From assembly GCF_003788635.1 (NCBI RefSeq), contig NZ_AYKH01000044.1, positions 79,299 to 143,298 of the forward strand: 64,000 nucleotides of DNA, in the 5' to 3' direction. This document shows, piece by piece, positions 16,231-25,988 of the stretch. The stretch is from Salinisphaera orenii subsp. orenii MK-B5 (lineage in GTDB: Bacteria > Pseudomonadota > Gammaproteobacteria > Nevskiales > Salinisphaeraceae). A program made the position numbers and the translations under genes. The notes under the pieces were generated by a model. That model was not told the origin of the DNA and searched no databases. It saw nothing but the letters and a program-made list of their open reading frames with translations. Numbering within the stretch: position 1 is the first letter of the stretch; each line of letters begins with the position of its first letter.

Positions 16231-17189
16231 CGTCCCTCGTCCACCGTGGTCTCCCGCAGAATACGCCAGCCGCCGTCGGTGCGCGTCAACAGCAGGCGCT
16301 TGCGGGTCCGGTCACTGTAGCGCGGTGATTGATAGCGCTGGGTGAAACTCACCCGTACCCGGTCTTCGGCGATCCGTTCGATCTGCGGGGCGTCGATATG
16401 GATGTGGATATCGTCCGGCCGGGCGAGACGCGCCTTGCGTACCGACAGCCACTGCGCACGGCTGAGATCGTCGCCGGGATCGAAATCCTCGGCATAGAAA
16501 TCCGTGTAGGCCGCGAAATCCTGGTTCGACCAGGCGATCGCCCAGGCGCGCACGCTCTGGAGAATGCTGCGATCGTCGTCCGCCGGCGCGGCCGGGTCCG
16601 GCTCGGACGTATCGCCGGTTACCGGCCGGCGGACGGGCGCCGGCGCCTCGGTCTGCCCCGGGGCGACCGACTCCTGCGCGTAGTAGAAGCGATCAAGCAG
16701 GGTCAGCGGGGTCTTGGAATCGACCGCGTCGGAATCCAGCGCGTTGCGGTAGGCCAGCTCCGCGAGCGCGGTGTAGACATCGCCGAGGTTGCGGTGTGCG
16801 GTCGCGTAGGCAGGCTGTGTGGCCAGCGCCTTCTCCAGCCAGTCGCGGGCGGTCTCGAGCTCGCCGCGCTCGGCGTGCAGGACCGCGAGGTTGTTCGCCG
16901 GCTCCGGCCGCAACGGATAGTCCGTCGCGAGATCCTCGTAGGCGTCGATCGCGGCCTGGATCTCGCCGCGACCGGCCAGCGCCCGGGCGTGCAGAAAGCG
17001 GGCGTCGCGATCGCCCGGGTGGGCTTCCAGATAATCCGCGGCCTGGCTTGCGGCTGCCTCGAAATGGCCGGCATCGATCTCCGAATGCAGATCGTCCAGC
17101 GTGACCGTCGCCGCGATCGCCAACGACGGCAGCACGATCAGTGCCCCGAGACGGCGGGCGCAGCGACGCGCGGCGGATCGTCGCGTCAC
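16227..17189 (-). CDS. TPR-repeat exported protein with NTF2-like domain
   Basis: About 320 residues: a signal-like hydrophobic segment (LGALIVLPSLAIAA), three to four TPR repeats (about residues 30-160, for example DARFLHARALAGRGEIQAAI), an acidic Pro/Ala linker, and a C-terminal NTF2/Cds6-like domain (ILQSVRAWAIAWSNQDFAAY onward) similar to that of the following transpeptidase. The GTG at 17189 is proposed as start because AGAGGA lies about 10 bases upstream and it gives a normal signal peptide; an in-frame ATG at 17249 would add 20 residues. It probably acts with its neighbour at the cell wall as a scaffold. No catalytic motif is visible. Confidence 0.78.
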   Translation of the reverse strand: MTRRSAARRCARRLGALIVLPSLAIAATVTLDDLHSEIDAGHFEAAASQAADYLEAHPGDRDARFLHARALAGRGEIQAAIDAYEDLATDYPLRPEPANNLAVLHAERGELETARDWLEKALATQPAYATAHRNLGDVYTALAELAYRNALDSDAVDSKTPLTLLDRFYYAQESVAPGQTEAPAPVRRPVTGDTSEPDPAAPADDDRSILQSVRAWAIAWSNQDFAAYTDFYAEDFDPGDDLSRAQWLSVRKARLARPDDIHIHIDAPQIERIAEDRVRVSFTQRYQSPRYSDRTRKRLLLTRTDGGWRILRETTVDEGR

Positions 17190-17266
17190 GGGTGGTTCAT
17201 CCTCTGTGCCCCTCAGTACGTCGCCGAAGTTGGATGTCGACGATCGCATCTCACAAATGACCGAAA

Positions 17267-17272
17267 ATTATA
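17267..17272 (-). promoter_or_regulatory. Candidate -10 element for the TPR/transpeptidase pair
   Basis: A perfect TATAAT on the minus strand in an AT-rich patch about 78 bases before the GTG start of the TPR gene. A matching -35 box is not obvious. Confidence 0.45.
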
Positions 17273-17419
17273 CAAAATCGGTGGCGGTACCCGGGTCGTC
17301 CGACAGCAATGCTGGTGGGAGGCCCGCCCGGCAGGGTATTTTAGAATGCTCATTTTTAGCCGAACGCGCAGGCTGGGCCCGTACGAGTCGCCGTGGCCGA
17401 CTGCAATCTGGAGATCGAC

Positions 17420-18874
17420 ATGCTGATACCGGTCCTGCTCGCCGGTGGCACCGGGACGCGTCTGTGGCCGCTTTCGCGCCAGAGCCGTCCCAAGCAGTTT
17501 CTGGCGCTCACGGGCGACGCCACCCTGCTCGAACAATCGCTTGCACGGGTGCGCCGGTTGCCGGATCTGGGCGAGCCGCTGCTGATCGGCAGCGCAGAAC
17601 ACCGCTTCGTCATGGCCGAGCAGATGCGCGCCGCCGAGATGCCGGGACGCGTGCTGCTGGAGCCGGCGGCACGCAACACCGCGCCGGCGGTCGCGGCCGC
17701 CGCGCTGGAGGCGCGTGCGCGCCACGGTGGTGCGGCCGAGCTGCTGGTCATGCCCACCGACCACGCCATCGGCGACAACGATTTGTTCGCCCGCGCCGTG
17801 GCGCAGGCGCGGGCGGGCGCGGCCGCCGGGCGGCTGACGCTGTTCGGCGTGACCCCAGACCGGCCCGAGACCGGCTACGGCTACATCCAGGCGGGTGAGA
17901 CGCTGGCCGAGGGCACGCGCGCGGTGCAGCGTTTCGTGGAAAAGCCCGACGCCGAGCGTGCCGCGGCATATCTGGCGGCGGGCGACTACTTCTGGAACAG
18001 CGGCATGTTCCTGTTCACCGCCGACGACTATCTCGACGCGCTGGCCGAATACGCCCCAGAGATCCACGCCGCCGCCAGCCGCGCCCACGCCGAGGCCGAG
18101 GCCGACATCGACTTCCTGCGTCTTGATGCCGAGGCGTTCGCCGCCTGCCCGAGCGATTCCATCGACTACGCCGTCATGGAAAAGACCGAGCGTGCGGTCA
18201 TGGTCGCGCTCGACGCCGGCTGGAACGATCTCGGCAGCTGGTCCGCCGTGGGCCGCGCGGTCGGCGCCGATGCGGCCGGCAACAGCCGCCGCGGCGATGT
18301 CTGGCTCGAGGACGCCGAGAACTGCGTCGTGCACAGCGACGGCCGCCTGGTGGCCGCGCTCGGTCTGCGCGACACCCTGGTCGTGGAGACCGCCGAAGCG
18401 GTGCTCGTGGCCGACCGCGGCCGCGAACAGGAGATCAAGGGGCTGGTCGAGTCGCTGCGCGCGGCCGGCCGTGCCGAAGCCACGGAATACCGCAAGGCCT
18501 ATCGGCCCTGGGGCAGCTACGAACAGATCGCCGCCGGGGCGCGTTTCCAGGTCAAGCACATCCGCGTCACGCCGGGCGGCCGGCTGTCGCTGCAGAAGCA
18601 CCATCACCGGGCCGAGCACTGGGTCGTCGTCCACGGCACCGCCCGGGTGACCTGCGACGGCCGCGAGAGCCTGCTCACCGAGAACCAGTCCACCTACATA
18701 CCGCTCGGCGCCGTCCATCGGCTGGAAAACCCCGGCAAGGTCGATCTGGACCTCATCGAGGTCCAGTCCGGAAGCTATCTCGGCGAGGACGACATCGTGC
18801 GCTTCGACGACGTCTACGGCCGCGCCGATGCCGCGCCCGAGCCCGCCGCGACCGACGGCAAGGAGTCTTCCTGA
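17420..18874 (+). CDS. manC: Mannose-1-phosphate guanylyltransferase / mannose-6-phosphate isomerase
   Basis: A 484-residue bifunctional enzyme (AlgA/ManC/CpsB type) making GDP-mannose. The N-terminal nucleotidyltransferase starts with [18 protein letters not shown] and carries [11 protein letters not shown] and the WNSGMFLF segment. The C-terminal cupin (about 360-470) is a type II phosphomannose isomerase with [17 protein letters not shown], giving the zinc-binding histidines. The ATG at 17420 with GGAG 7 bases upstream is preferred over a GTG at 17393. Its stop overlaps the start of manB (TGATG-type). GDP-mannose would feed polysaccharide, LPS or glycan synthesis; no glycosyltransferases are nearby. 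Confidence 0.94.
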   Translation: MLIPVLLAGGTGTRLWPLSRQSRPKQFLALTGDATLLEQSLARVRRLPDLGEPLLIGSAEHRFVMAEQMRAAEMPGRVLLEPAARNTAPAVAAAALEARARHGGAAELLVMPTDHAIGDNDLFARAVAQARAGAAAGRLTLFGVTPDRPETGYGYIQAGETLAEGTRAVQRFVEKPDAERAAAYLAAGDYFWNSGMFLFTADDYLDALAEYAPEIHAAASRAHAEAEADIDFLRLDAEAFAACPSDSIDYAVMEKTERAVMVALDAGWNDLGSWSAVGRAVGADAAGNSRRGDVWLEDAENCVVHSDGRLVAALGLRDTLVVETAEAVLVADRGREQEIKGLVESLRAAGRAEATEYRKAYRPWGSYEQIAAGARFQVKHIRVTPGGRLSLQKHHHRAEHWVVVHGTARVTCDGRESLLTENQSTYIPLGAVHRLENPGKVDLDLIEVQSGSYLGEDDIVRFDDVYGRADAAPEPAATDGKESS

Positions 18875-20229
18875 TGGGTCAGTACTATCCGTTCTTCAAG
18901 GCCTACGACGTTCGCGCCCGGGTGCCGGACGAGCTCGACGCCGATCTCGCCCGCCGCATCGGCCGGGCCTACGCGGCCGAAATCGGCGCGCGGACCGTGG
19001 TCGTCGGCCGCGACATGCGCCTGTCCAGCGCCGAACTGGCCGATGCCCTGATCGAGGGCCTGACCGCCGGCGGCGCCGATGTCCTCGACATCGGCCTCTG
19101 CGGCACCGAGGAGGTCTACTACGTCACCTTCAGCCAGGCCACGGACGGCGGCATCATGGTCACCGCCAGCCACAACCCGAAGGATTACAACGGCCTGAAG
19201 TTCGTGCGCGAGGGCGCGCGGCCGATCTCCAGCGATACCGGCCTGTTCGATATCGAGAAACGCACCCACGACAACGACTTCCCGACCCCGGCGCGCACCG
19301 GCGAGCGCCGCGCGCTGGATCATCGGCCGGGCTACATCGACTTCCTGCTCGGCCAGATCCGCCCCGAGAATCTCAGGCCGCTGCGCATCGTGGCCAACCC
19401 GGGCAACGGCTGCGCCGGGCTGATCGTCGAGCCGCTGTCCGAGCGGCTGCCGCTGGAGATCGTGCGCCTGCACTTCGAGCCGGACGGCGAGCTGCCCAAC
19501 GGCATCCCCAACCCGCTGCTGCCCGAGAACCGCGAGGCCACGGCCGCCGCGGTGCGCGAACACGGCGCCGATTTCGGCGTCGCCTGGGACGGCGACTTCG
19601 ACCGCTGTTTCTTCTTCGACGAAAACGGCGAGTTCATCGAGGGCTACTACATCGTCGGCCTGATCGCGCAGATGCTGCTGGCCATGAACCCCGGCGAGGC
19701 CATCGTCCACGACCCGCGCCTGACCTGGAACACCCTCGCCCAGGTGCGCGAGAACGGCGGCACGCCGGTCCAGTCCAAGTCCGGCCACTCGTTCATGAAA
19801 CAGGTCATGCGCGAGGCCGACGCCCTCTACGGCGGCGAGATGAGCGCGCACCACTACTTCCGCGACTTCTCCTACGCCGACAACGGCCACATCCCGTGGC
19901 TGGTGATGGCGCAGTTGATCTCCGAGTCGGGCAAGCCGTTGTCCACGCTGGTTGCCGAGCGCATCGCGGCCTACCCGGCTTCCGGCGAGATCAATCGCGA
20001 GATCGGCGACCCCGACGCCGCCCTGGCCGATCTGGAGCGCCACTACGGCGCGGCCGCCCAGTCCATCGAGCACGTCGACGGCCTGTCCATGGACTTCGGC
20101 GAATGGCGCTTCAACGTGCGCAAGTCCAACACCGAGCCGGTGGTCCGCCTCAACGTCGAGACCCGCGGCGACATCGAACTCATGCGCGCGAAGACCGACG
20201 AGCTGCTCGCCCGTCTGGCGGCTGCCTGA
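18874..20229 (+). CDS. manB: Phosphomannomutase
   Basis: A 451-residue alpha-D-phosphohexomutase converting mannose-6-phosphate to mannose-1-phosphate, the substrate of the preceding ManC. Motifs are the phosphoserine loop [11 protein letters not shown], the metal site DGDFDR, the sugar-specificity loop [13 protein letters not shown] and the phosphate loop [14 protein letters not shown]. The length is that of CpsG/ManB. It overlaps manC by one base and is followed after 5 bases by mtnA. Confidence 0.95.
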   Translation: MGQYYPFFKAYDVRARVPDELDADLARRIGRAYAAEIGARTVVVGRDMRLSSAELADALIEGLTAGGADVLDIGLCGTEEVYYVTFSQATDGGIMVTASHNPKDYNGLKFVREGARPISSDTGLFDIEKRTHDNDFPTPARTGERRALDHRPGYIDFLLGQIRPENLRPLRIVANPGNGCAGLIVEPLSERLPLEIVRLHFEPDGELPNGIPNPLLPENREATAAAVREHGADFGVAWDGDFDRCFFFDENGEFIEGYYIVGLIAQMLLAMNPGEAIVHDPRLTWNTLAQVRENGGTPVQSKSGHSFMKQVMREADALYGGEMSAHHYFRDFSYADNGHIPWLVMAQLISESGKPLSTLVAERIAAYPASGEINREIGDPDAALADLERHYGAAAQSIEHVDGLSMDFGEWRFNVRKSNTEPVVRLNVETRGDIELMRAKTDELLARLAAA

Positions 20230-20234
20230 CCGCC

Positions 20235-21287
20235 ATGCGGGATCGTTCGGGGATGGCGCTGCGCGTCGAGGCCGACCGCCTGTACCTGCTGGACCAGTCG
20301 CGGCTGCCGCAGGAGCAGCGCTGGCTGGCGATCGACGACGTCGATGCGCTGGTCGAGGCCATCCACGCGCTGCGCACCCGCGGCGCGCCGATGATCGCGA
20401 TCGCGGCGGCGCTGCTGGTGGCCGTGCGGGCCGAGCGCGGCGACGATCGCGATGCTCTCGCCGAGGCCGTCGCCCGGCTGCGCCGCGCCCGGCCGACCGC
20501 GGTCAACCTGATGCACGCCATGGACGCGCTGGCCGACGCACTCGCCGCTCCGGACTGGCGCGCGGCCGTGATCGCGAGCGCCGAGGCGCTGCACGACGGC
20601 GACCGCGCGCTCTGCGACGCCCTGGCCGCCCACGGCGCGGCCCTGATCGGCGCCGGGGAGCGCATTCTCACCCACTGCAACACCGGCGGTCTGGCCACGG
20701 CCGGCATCGGCACCGCCCTGGGCGTCATCCGGCGCGCGCACGAACAGGACAAGGGCGTTTCGGTATGGGTCGACGAGACCCGGCCGCTGCTGCAGGGCGC
20801 GCGCCTGACGGCCTGGGAGCTCGGTGAGCTGGGCGTGCCGTACCTCCTGATCACCGACAGCATGGCCGCCGGGCTGATGGCCGCGGGGCGCGTGGACCGG
20901 GTGATCGTCGGCGCCGATCGGATCGCCGCGAACGGTGATGTCGCCAACAAGATCGGCACCTACGGCCTGGCGGTGCTCGCCCGCCACCACGGCGTGCCGT
21001 TCGCGGTCGCCGCGCCGCACACCACGCTGGATCCGGCCTGCGCGACCGGCACCGCGATCCCGATCGAACAGCGCGCCGCCGCCGAGGTGCGCGGCGTGAC
21101 GGGCGCCGCCGGTGAACTGTGCTGGGCGCCCGCCGACGCGCCGGTCGACAACCCGGCCTTCGACGTCACCCCGGCGGCGCTGGTCGACCACTGGGTGCTG
21201 GATACGGGCGTATTCGATGCGGCGGCTGTCGCCGCCGGCGCTCTGACCCACGGCGGGGCGGGCCTGCCGGCCGCTGCGCCGGGCTGA
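20235..21287 (+). CDS. mtnA: Methylthioribose-1-phosphate isomerase
   Basis: A 350-residue eIF2B-like isomerase of the methionine salvage pathway converting methylthioribose-1-phosphate to methylthioribulose-1-phosphate. Motifs include TRGAPMI near residue 51, HCNTGGLAT around the active-site Cys, [13 protein letters not shown] and [18 protein letters not shown] with the catalytic Asp. The ATG at 20235 follows the manB stop by 5 bases; the frame is open far upstream only as a shadow of manB. The rest of the salvage pathway is not adjacent, but a divergent MtnC homologue lies about 800 bases downstream on the other strand. Confidence 0.94.
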   Translation: MRDRSGMALRVEADRLYLLDQSRLPQEQRWLAIDDVDALVEAIHALRTRGAPMIAIAAALLVAVRAERGDDRDALAEAVARLRRARPTAVNLMHAMDALADALAAPDWRAAVIASAEALHDGDRALCDALAAHGAALIGAGERILTHCNTGGLATAGIGTALGVIRRAHEQDKGVSVWVDETRPLLQGARLTAWELGELGVPYLLITDSMAAGLMAAGRVDRVIVGADRIAANGDVANKIGTYGLAVLARHHGVPFAVAAPHTTLDPACATGTAIPIEQRAAAEVRGVTGAAGELCWAPADAPVDNPAFDVTPAALVDHWVLDTGVFDAAAVAAGALTHGGAGLPAAAPG

Positions 21288-21696
21288 GCGCCGCGGAGAC
21301 CGGTGCTCCGATCGGCCCGCGGCGGCGACGGATCAGCGCGGGCCCGGCGCCTGCGAACGATCGTGGCCCGGATGACGCGAATGCCGGGCCGTGGTGCCGC
21401 GTCGTGCGCGCGTCGGCGGGCCGTCGCGGCGTGACCGGAGCGGTTTCCGGCGGCCATTGAATGCGGTTCGAGTTCGAGTCCACGCCCGGTAAGGTCCCGC
21501 GGCCGTGTCGTGGGCCGACCACTAGGGTGATCTTCGACGACGGTGTGCGTCGGGGCGTACCGGGGCAAGGTCGCCTCGCCGCCCGGAGGTGTGCCGCGAT
21601 GGCGATCAGGCCGGAACTGCGCGGGGCCGTGCGGTCGCTGCACTCGGCTGCAGCGCGGACGGGGTGTCGTCCGCTCGACTCGGTGATCGCTGCGGT
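21288..21696. other. Intergenic region after mtnA, no gene seen
   Basis: About 410 bases of very GC-rich sequence between mtnA and the dispersed repeat copy A. Reading frames here are short and Arg/Pro-rich. No RNA gene or clear terminator was recognised. Confidence 0.5.
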
Positions 21697-21700
21697 CTAG

Positions 21701-21989
21701 GGGCTGTTGATGTCTCGCAGGAGTCCGCGCCCAGCGCTTTTATCCCGCAATACGAGGCGTAGTGCGGCCCCGTGCAGTCACGCTGCACCAGCGTGCTGAA
21801 ACGCCGGATTGCCGCATCTTGTGAATGTCATGGGCGCCTGTCCCGAAGGATTGGGCCGCCCATTGAACAAGGGTGCGCGCTCGGCGGCGTTGTGAGCCTG
21901 GGCCGTGGTACGCCCAGAGCCGGCGGCTCGCGCCTTGGCGGACACGATGTGCGGTCTCCAACGCGGCGCGTACGAAACGTCAACAGGCC
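21701..21989 (-). mobile_element. MITE-like dispersed repeat, copy A
   Basis: A non-coding element of about 289 bp with inverted ends (GGGCTGTTGA at the left, complement GGCCTGTTGA at the right; the similarity between ends extends to about 25 bp over the family). Flanks are CTAG (21697-21700) and CTGG (21990-21993), consistent with a decayed 4-bp CTAG duplication of the kind made by IS5-group transposases. Orientation is opposite to copies B, C and D. It lies in the convergent gap between mtnA and the MtnC homologue. Confidence 0.75.
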
Positions 21990-22072
21990 CTGGCGTGCGA
22001 CGGCCGTCCGGCAGGCCGTAGGCTACGTCCGCCACCGGCCGCAGGGGCGGCGGTGCCCCGGTGCGGCGGGTC

Positions 22073-22747
22073 TCAGAGCAGTTCGATGGCGTCGAAACCG
22101 GGCACCCAGGGGTGGGTCTCGCGGCGTTCGGCCCGTTCCGCGGCGGCGTCGTCGCGGGCGATCCAGCAGGTTTGCCAGCCGGCGGCCGCGGCGGCGTCCA
22201 GCGCATCGCCGCGGCTGGACAGGAACAGCAGGGCGGCCGGCCGTTCGCCCAGCGCCTCGGCGATCGCCCGGTAGCTGGCCTGGTGCGTGGTCCCGCCCAT
22301 GCGGGTGTCGAAGTGGCCGCCGAACAGGTCGCCGAGATCGCCGCGGTCGCTGCAGGCGAGCATCAGCCGCTGCACCGGGGCCGGCACCGCGGCATAGACG
22401 AACAGCGCCCGGTGATCGTCGGCCCAGGCCTGAAGCCCCGCCGCGGCGTCGGCGTGGATGCGGGCGGCGATGTCGGGGTCGGCCACGCGATTCGAGCCGA
22501 CGGTCGGGGCGTCCGGGTCGGCGGCCGGCAGCTGCGCGGCGAGCTCGGCCAGCACGCGCTCGACGTCGGCCTCGGGTTCGCCGGCCTGTTCGCGCAGGGC
22601 GTCGAGACAGGCGACGACCGCCGGATCGTCCGGATGCGCCCGGACGTAGCGGGGCAGGTCGTCGGCGGCGGTGGTGGCGTCGACCGTGGTACCGACGAGA
22701 TCGGTGACGATGGCCACCACGTCGGGGCTGGTGTTTTCCGGGTTCAT
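22073..22747 (-). CDS. Enolase-phosphatase E1 (MtnC) homologue lacking key catalytic residues
   Basis: A 224-residue HAD-fold protein clearly related to MtnC: the stretch from SDRGDLGDLFGGHFDT through ASYRAIAEALGERP and the LDAAAAAGWQT end follows the family. Yet the catalytic motifs are altered. The nucleophile Asp 16 is kept, but DxEGTT reads DLVGTT (Glu lost), the motif II serine region YSSGS reads YAAVP (118-122), the motif III Lys region reads GGTTHQ (151-156), and motif IV LSD reads LSS (176-178). It is therefore probably inactive as a phosphatase-enolase, or has a new role. It is the last gene of a five-gene operon and lies near mtnA. Confidence 0.8.
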   Translation of the reverse strand: MNPENTSPDVVAIVTDLVGTTVDATTAADDLPRYVRAHPDDPAVVACLDALREQAGEPEADVERVLAELAAQLPAADPDAPTVGSNRVADPDIAARIHADAAAGLQAWADDHRALFVYAAVPAPVQRLMLACSDRGDLGDLFGGHFDTRMGGTTHQASYRAIAEALGERPAALLFLSSRGDALDAAAAAGWQTCWIARDDAAAERAERRETHPWVPGFDAIELL

Positions 22748-22776
22748 CGGCGCGTTCCGGGCGGGCTCACGGGGCT

Positions 22777-23394
22777 TCAGGCGCGGGCGCTGGGGCGCTC
22801 GGACACGGCCGCGTGCCAGCGCGCGAGATGCGGCCGCTCGTCGCCGATGCGCAGCTTGATCACCCGCGCGAAGTCCACGGCGCAGACGGCGGTGATGTCG
22901 GCCACGGTGAAGGCCTCGCCGGCGACATGGCTGTGCTGGGCGAGGTGGCGGTCCATGAAGTCGAACATGGCCGTGGCGCGCTCGAAGCTGATCTCGCCGA
23001 ACTCGGCCGAGCAGCGTTCGCGGTCCTTGAAGTGGCCGGTGATGTTGCGGAATGCCATGGCGACCGGGAACAGCAGGTTAAGCTCCATGCGCCGGTTCCA
23101 CATCTCGACCACGGCCCGGTCGCGGGCGTCGCGGCCGAGCAGCGGCGGTTCGGGGTGGAGTTCCTCGAAATAGCGACTGATCGCCATGGAATCGCCGAGG
23201 CACAGGCCGTCGTCCAGCTCCAGCGTGGGCACCGTTCCCATGGGATTGCGGCGCCGGTAGTCGTCGCCGAGATTGTCGCCGGCGGCGAGATCGAGCTGCA
23301 CCATCTCGATACTGTCGAGGTCGATGCCCTTTTCGGCCATGAACATGCGCGCCCGGCGCGGATTCGGGGCCTGCTGGGTGTCGTAGAGCTTCAT
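22777..23394 (-). CDS. Glutathione S-transferase
   Basis: A 205-residue cytosolic GST. The N-terminal thioredoxin-like domain (1-85) starts MKLYDTQQAPNPRRARMFMAEKG and contains the glutathione-binding GTVPTLELDDG and DSMAISRYFEE. The C-terminal helical domain keeps the N-capping segment VADITAVCAVDF. This resembles GSTs often found beside fatty-acid or aromatic catabolism genes. The substrate is unknown. It is fourth in the minus-strand operon, 34 bases after the kinase-like gene. Confidence 0.9.
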   Translation of the reverse strand: MKLYDTQQAPNPRRARMFMAEKGIDLDSIEMVQLDLAAGDNLGDDYRRRNPMGTVPTLELDDGLCLGDSMAISRYFEELHPEPPLLGRDARDRAVVEMWNRRMELNLLFPVAMAFRNITGHFKDRERCSAEFGEISFERATAMFDFMDRHLAQHSHVAGEAFTVADITAVCAVDFARVIKLRIGDERPHLARWHAAVSERPSARA

Positions 23395-23428
23395 GTCGGG
23401 TCTCCTGGTGGGTGGGTCGTCGCCGCGT

Positions 23429-24496
23429 TCAGGCCGCGGCGCGGATCTCGCGTTCGCACTGCGCGGCGAGCACGTTGACCGCCTGCCCGAAGCCGGCGAA
23501 GCGCTCGTCCTGCGTCTTGCCCTCCACGTAGCGCTTGTAGATCTGCTGGAGGATGGCCGCCAGCCGGAACAGGCCGAACACGCGGTAGAAGGGCCAGTCG
23601 TCGATGGCGAAGCCGGTCTTCTCGCGATAGCGGGCGAGCATCTCGTCGCGGGTGAGCATGCCGGGCAGCTGGGTCGGGCCCATGCGGATGTCGATCAGCG
23701 GCTGCGGATCGTCGGCCTGCACCCAGTAGGCCATGGAGCAGCCGAAGTCCATCACCGGGTCGCCGACGGTGGCCATCTCCCAGTCGAGCACGCCCACGAT
23801 CCGGGTCAGGTCCGCGTCGAAGACCACGTTGTCGAGCTTGTAGTCGTTGTGGATGATCGCGCGCCGCTGTACGTCGGGCATGCGCGCGTCGAGCCAGTCC
23901 ATGATCGTCTCGCAGTCGGCCACGTCGTCGGTGCGGGCGTTGCGATAGCGCTTGTTCCAGCCGCCGATCTGGCGCTCGATGTAGCCCTCGGGGCGGCCGA
24001 AGTCGGCCATGCCGGCGGCATCCACGTCGGTGGTGTGCAGCGCGGCCTGCACGTCGAGCAGCTGCTCGCACAGGCGCGCGGCCCCGGCTTTCGAGAGTTC
24101 GACGTCGGCGGGCAGGTCGCGGCGCAGGATCACGCCCCGCAGCCGGGCCATGATGTAGAACTCGGCGCCGATCACGGATTCGTCGGTGCAGTGCAGGATC
24201 GGCCGCGGCGCCGGGTCGAAGACCGCATGCAGGCGGCTGAGCACGCCGTATTCCCGCCCCATGTCGTGGGCGGAGGCCACGTTGCTGCCGAACGGCGGCC
24301 GGCGCAGCACGTACTCGGCGCCGTCGACCACCAGCAGATAGGTCAGGTTCGAGGCGCCGCCCGGGAACTGGCGCACCTCGATGTCGCCGGCGGCCGGGAC
24401 GAGTTCGGGGGCGTGCTCGCGGCAGTAGGCGGTCAGCGCGGCGGCGTCGAGCGCTTCGCCTTCGCGGACGTCGGTCGCGGAGTCGATATCGGTCAT
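23429..24496 (-). CDS. APH-family phosphotransferase (ACAD10/11-type kinase)
   Basis: A 355-residue protein kinase-like-fold enzyme of the aminoglycoside-phosphotransferase superfamily, in the subgroup resembling the kinase domain of ACAD10/ACAD11 that is linked to 4-hydroxy-acid catabolism. The ATP-binding part shows PGGASNLTYLL and YVLRRPPFGS, the catalytic loop is IIHNDYKLDNVVFD and the metal motif is GVLDWEMATVGDP. All catalytic residues are present. Proteins of this type in environmental bacteria sit with acyl-CoA dehydrogenases; here it is with a TetR regulator, a phosphatase and a GST. The physiological acceptor is unknown, and resistance to aminoglycosides is unlikely. Confidence 0.88.
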   Translation of the reverse strand: MTDIDSATDVREGEALDAAALTAYCREHAPELVPAAGDIEVRQFPGGASNLTYLLVVDGAEYVLRRPPFGSNVASAHDMGREYGVLSRLHAVFDPAPRPILHCTDESVIGAEFYIMARLRGVILRRDLPADVELSKAGAARLCEQLLDVQAALHTTDVDAAGMADFGRPEGYIERQIGGWNKRYRNARTDDVADCETIMDWLDARMPDVQRRAIIHNDYKLDNVVFDADLTRIVGVLDWEMATVGDPVMDFGCSMAYWVQADDPQPLIDIRMGPTQLPGMLTRDEMLARYREKTGFAIDDWPFYRVFGLFRLAAILQQIYKRYVEGKTQDERFAGFGQAVNVLAAQCEREIRAAA

Positions 24497-24509
24497 GGTT
24501 GCGAGCCTC

Positions 24510-25226
24510 TCATGGTTCGGCGGTCAGGTGGGCCTCGGCGGCGGCGATCACCATCGCCGCGTAGGCGTCGACGTCCAGACCGCGGTCGCCGTGCTTGCGG
24601 CGCTTGAGATACCAGTCCTGCAGCATGGCCTTGATCAGCCCGGCCGCGGGTTCGGGCGCCAGCGCGCGATAGTGGCCGGCCGCCTGGCCGGCGCGGATGA
24701 TGTCGGCGAGCACGGTCTCGGAGGCGCGCTCCATGGCCATCGCCTCGCGGCGGCGCGGCGCGGCCAGATGGTGGGCCTCCATGTAGAGAAAGAAGAACCA
24801 GTCGCGCAGCGCCTCGGTCACGTAGATATGGGCGCGCACCGCCGCCGCCAGCCGCTCGCGGGGGCCGGCGACCTCGGCCAGGGTGTCGTCGAGCACGCGG
24901 TGCAGCGTACGCCCGATCTGGCGCTGGACGATCTGGGCCAGCTCGTCCTTGCTGCGGATGTAGGCGTAGAGCCCGCCCAGCGACAGGCCGCTGGCGGTGG
25001 CCAGCTCGCGCAGCGTCATGCCCGCGAAGCCGCTGCGATTGGCCAGGCGCAGCATGGCGCCGACGATACGCGCGAGATTGTCGGCCGCCACCGCGGGTTT
25101 GCGCACACTGATCGAGTGCTCGCCGCCGGCCACGATCTGTGCGCACAGCGCGGTCGTGGTCAGTTCGTGGCGCTGCGCGAAGCGGCGCAGCGAAGGCACG
25201 GGCTCGGACGCGGCGTCGGCGGTCAT
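24510..25226 (-). CDS. TetR-family transcriptional regulator
   Basis: A 238-residue repressor-type protein. The helix-turn-helix sits near residues 90-115 ([28 protein letters not shown]), unusually preceded by about 60 extra N-terminal residues ([25 protein letters not shown]) compared with typical TetR proteins. The ligand domain contains an aromatic segment [12 protein letters not shown]. The start at 25226 lies 2 bases after the phosphatase stop. It most likely regulates its own operon; a palindrome upstream of the first gene is a candidate operator. The inducer is unknown, perhaps an acyl-CoA. Confidence 0.88.
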   Translation of the reverse strand: MTADAASEPVPSLRRFAQRHELTTTALCAQIVAGGEHSISVRKPAVAADNLARIVGAMLRLANRSGFAGMTLRELATASGLSLGGLYAYIRSKDELAQIVQRQIGRTLHRVLDDTLAEVAGPRERLAAAVRAHIYVTEALRDWFFFLYMEAHHLAAPRRREAMAMERASETVLADIIRAGQAAGHYRALAPEPAAGLIKAMLQDWYLKRRKHGDRGLDVDAYAAMVIAAAEAHLTAEP

Positions 25227-25228
25227 GG

Positions 25229-25930
25229 TCAGCGAAAGGTGACCAGCGCGGGATCGCCCGCGGCGTGCTGGGCGGATATGTCGTTGAAGCCGGTCAGACG
25301 CCACCCGGCGCGGGTCGAACGCAGGCTGCTGACAGCACCGTTGTGGACCGACCAGTTGAGCTCGAGCGTGCGGGCGGGGCCGGCGTCGGTCGCCGCGGCC
25401 ACGGCCACCGCGATCGGGCCCCCGGAGGTGAACACCGCGACGCGGGCGTCCCGCGGCTGCTCGCGGTGGAGCCGATCCAGGGCGGCCTGCACGCGGGCCC
25501 GGAACGCGTCCCAGCGCTCGCCCACCGCCTCGGCCCGCGGCGCATCGGCGATCCAGGCCCGGGTCACGGCCTCGAAGGTCTTCTGGAACAGCCGCCGATC
25601 GCGGGTGATCTCGTCGCGCCGGGCCGCGAGCCCGGCATCGGCCTCGAGCACGCCGGGCAGATAGGCCGTGAACAGCGCTTCGGCGTCGTATTCCGCGAAC
25701 CCGGGGTCAGTCGTCAGGGTCGGTGCGGAGTCCCAGTGGGCCAAGGCCAGCTCGGCGGTGTGGCGTTGACGCTGCATGCCGCCCGTCAGCGCGGCGTCGA
25801 CGTGCAGGCCGCGTTCGGCCAGCTGTCGGCCGACCAGCCGCGCCTGGCGTTGTCCGGTCTCCGACAGCCGGTCGTAGTCGTCGGTGCCGAAGCGGGCCTG
25901 GCCGTGGCGGATGAGCAGCAACTCGGACAT
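25229..25930 (-). CDS. Histidine-phosphatase-family protein
   Basis: A 233-residue phosphoglycerate-mutase-like protein, first gene of the operon. The catalytic RHGQ is at residues 8-11 (LLIRHGQARFG), and ALTGGMQRQRHTAE is the conserved Arg/His region. In classic members a second His occurs in a VSHGG motif; here the equivalent is VFTSGGPIA, as in a subgroup found beside APH-like kinases, so catalysis may differ. The ATG at 25930 is chosen at the conserved MSELLLIRHG start; the frame extends 141 bases further upstream without homology. The substrate is unknown. Confidence 0.86.
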   Translation of the reverse strand: MSELLLIRHGQARFGTDDYDRLSETGQRQARLVGRQLAERGLHVDAALTGGMQRQRHTAELALAHWDSAPTLTTDPGFAEYDAEALFTAYLPGVLEADAGLAARRDEITRDRRLFQKTFEAVTRAWIADAPRAEAVGERWDAFRARVQAALDRLHREQPRDARVAVFTSGGPIAVAVAAATDAGPARTLELNWSVHNGAVSSLRSTRAGWRLTGFNDISAQHAAGDPALVTFR

Positions 25931-25970
25931 CGGGCGACTATAGGCAGGCCGCCGGCCGCGGTCAACGAAA

Positions 25971-25984
25971 AACGGACGTTCGTT
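25971..25984. promoter_or_regulatory. Candidate TetR operator palindrome
   Basis: AACGGACGTTCGTT, a near-perfect inverted repeat (AACGRACGTYCGTT), lies about 41 bases upstream of the first gene of the TetR-containing operon. Size and symmetry fit a TetR operator. Binding is an inference. Confidence 0.45.
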
Positions 25985-25988
25985 CGAT

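Noticed and set aside
21778..22206. Coding frames inside the dispersed repeat (also at 28439-28651 and 49955-50185)
   Set aside because: Frames differ between copies and are interrupted; no transposase motifs.
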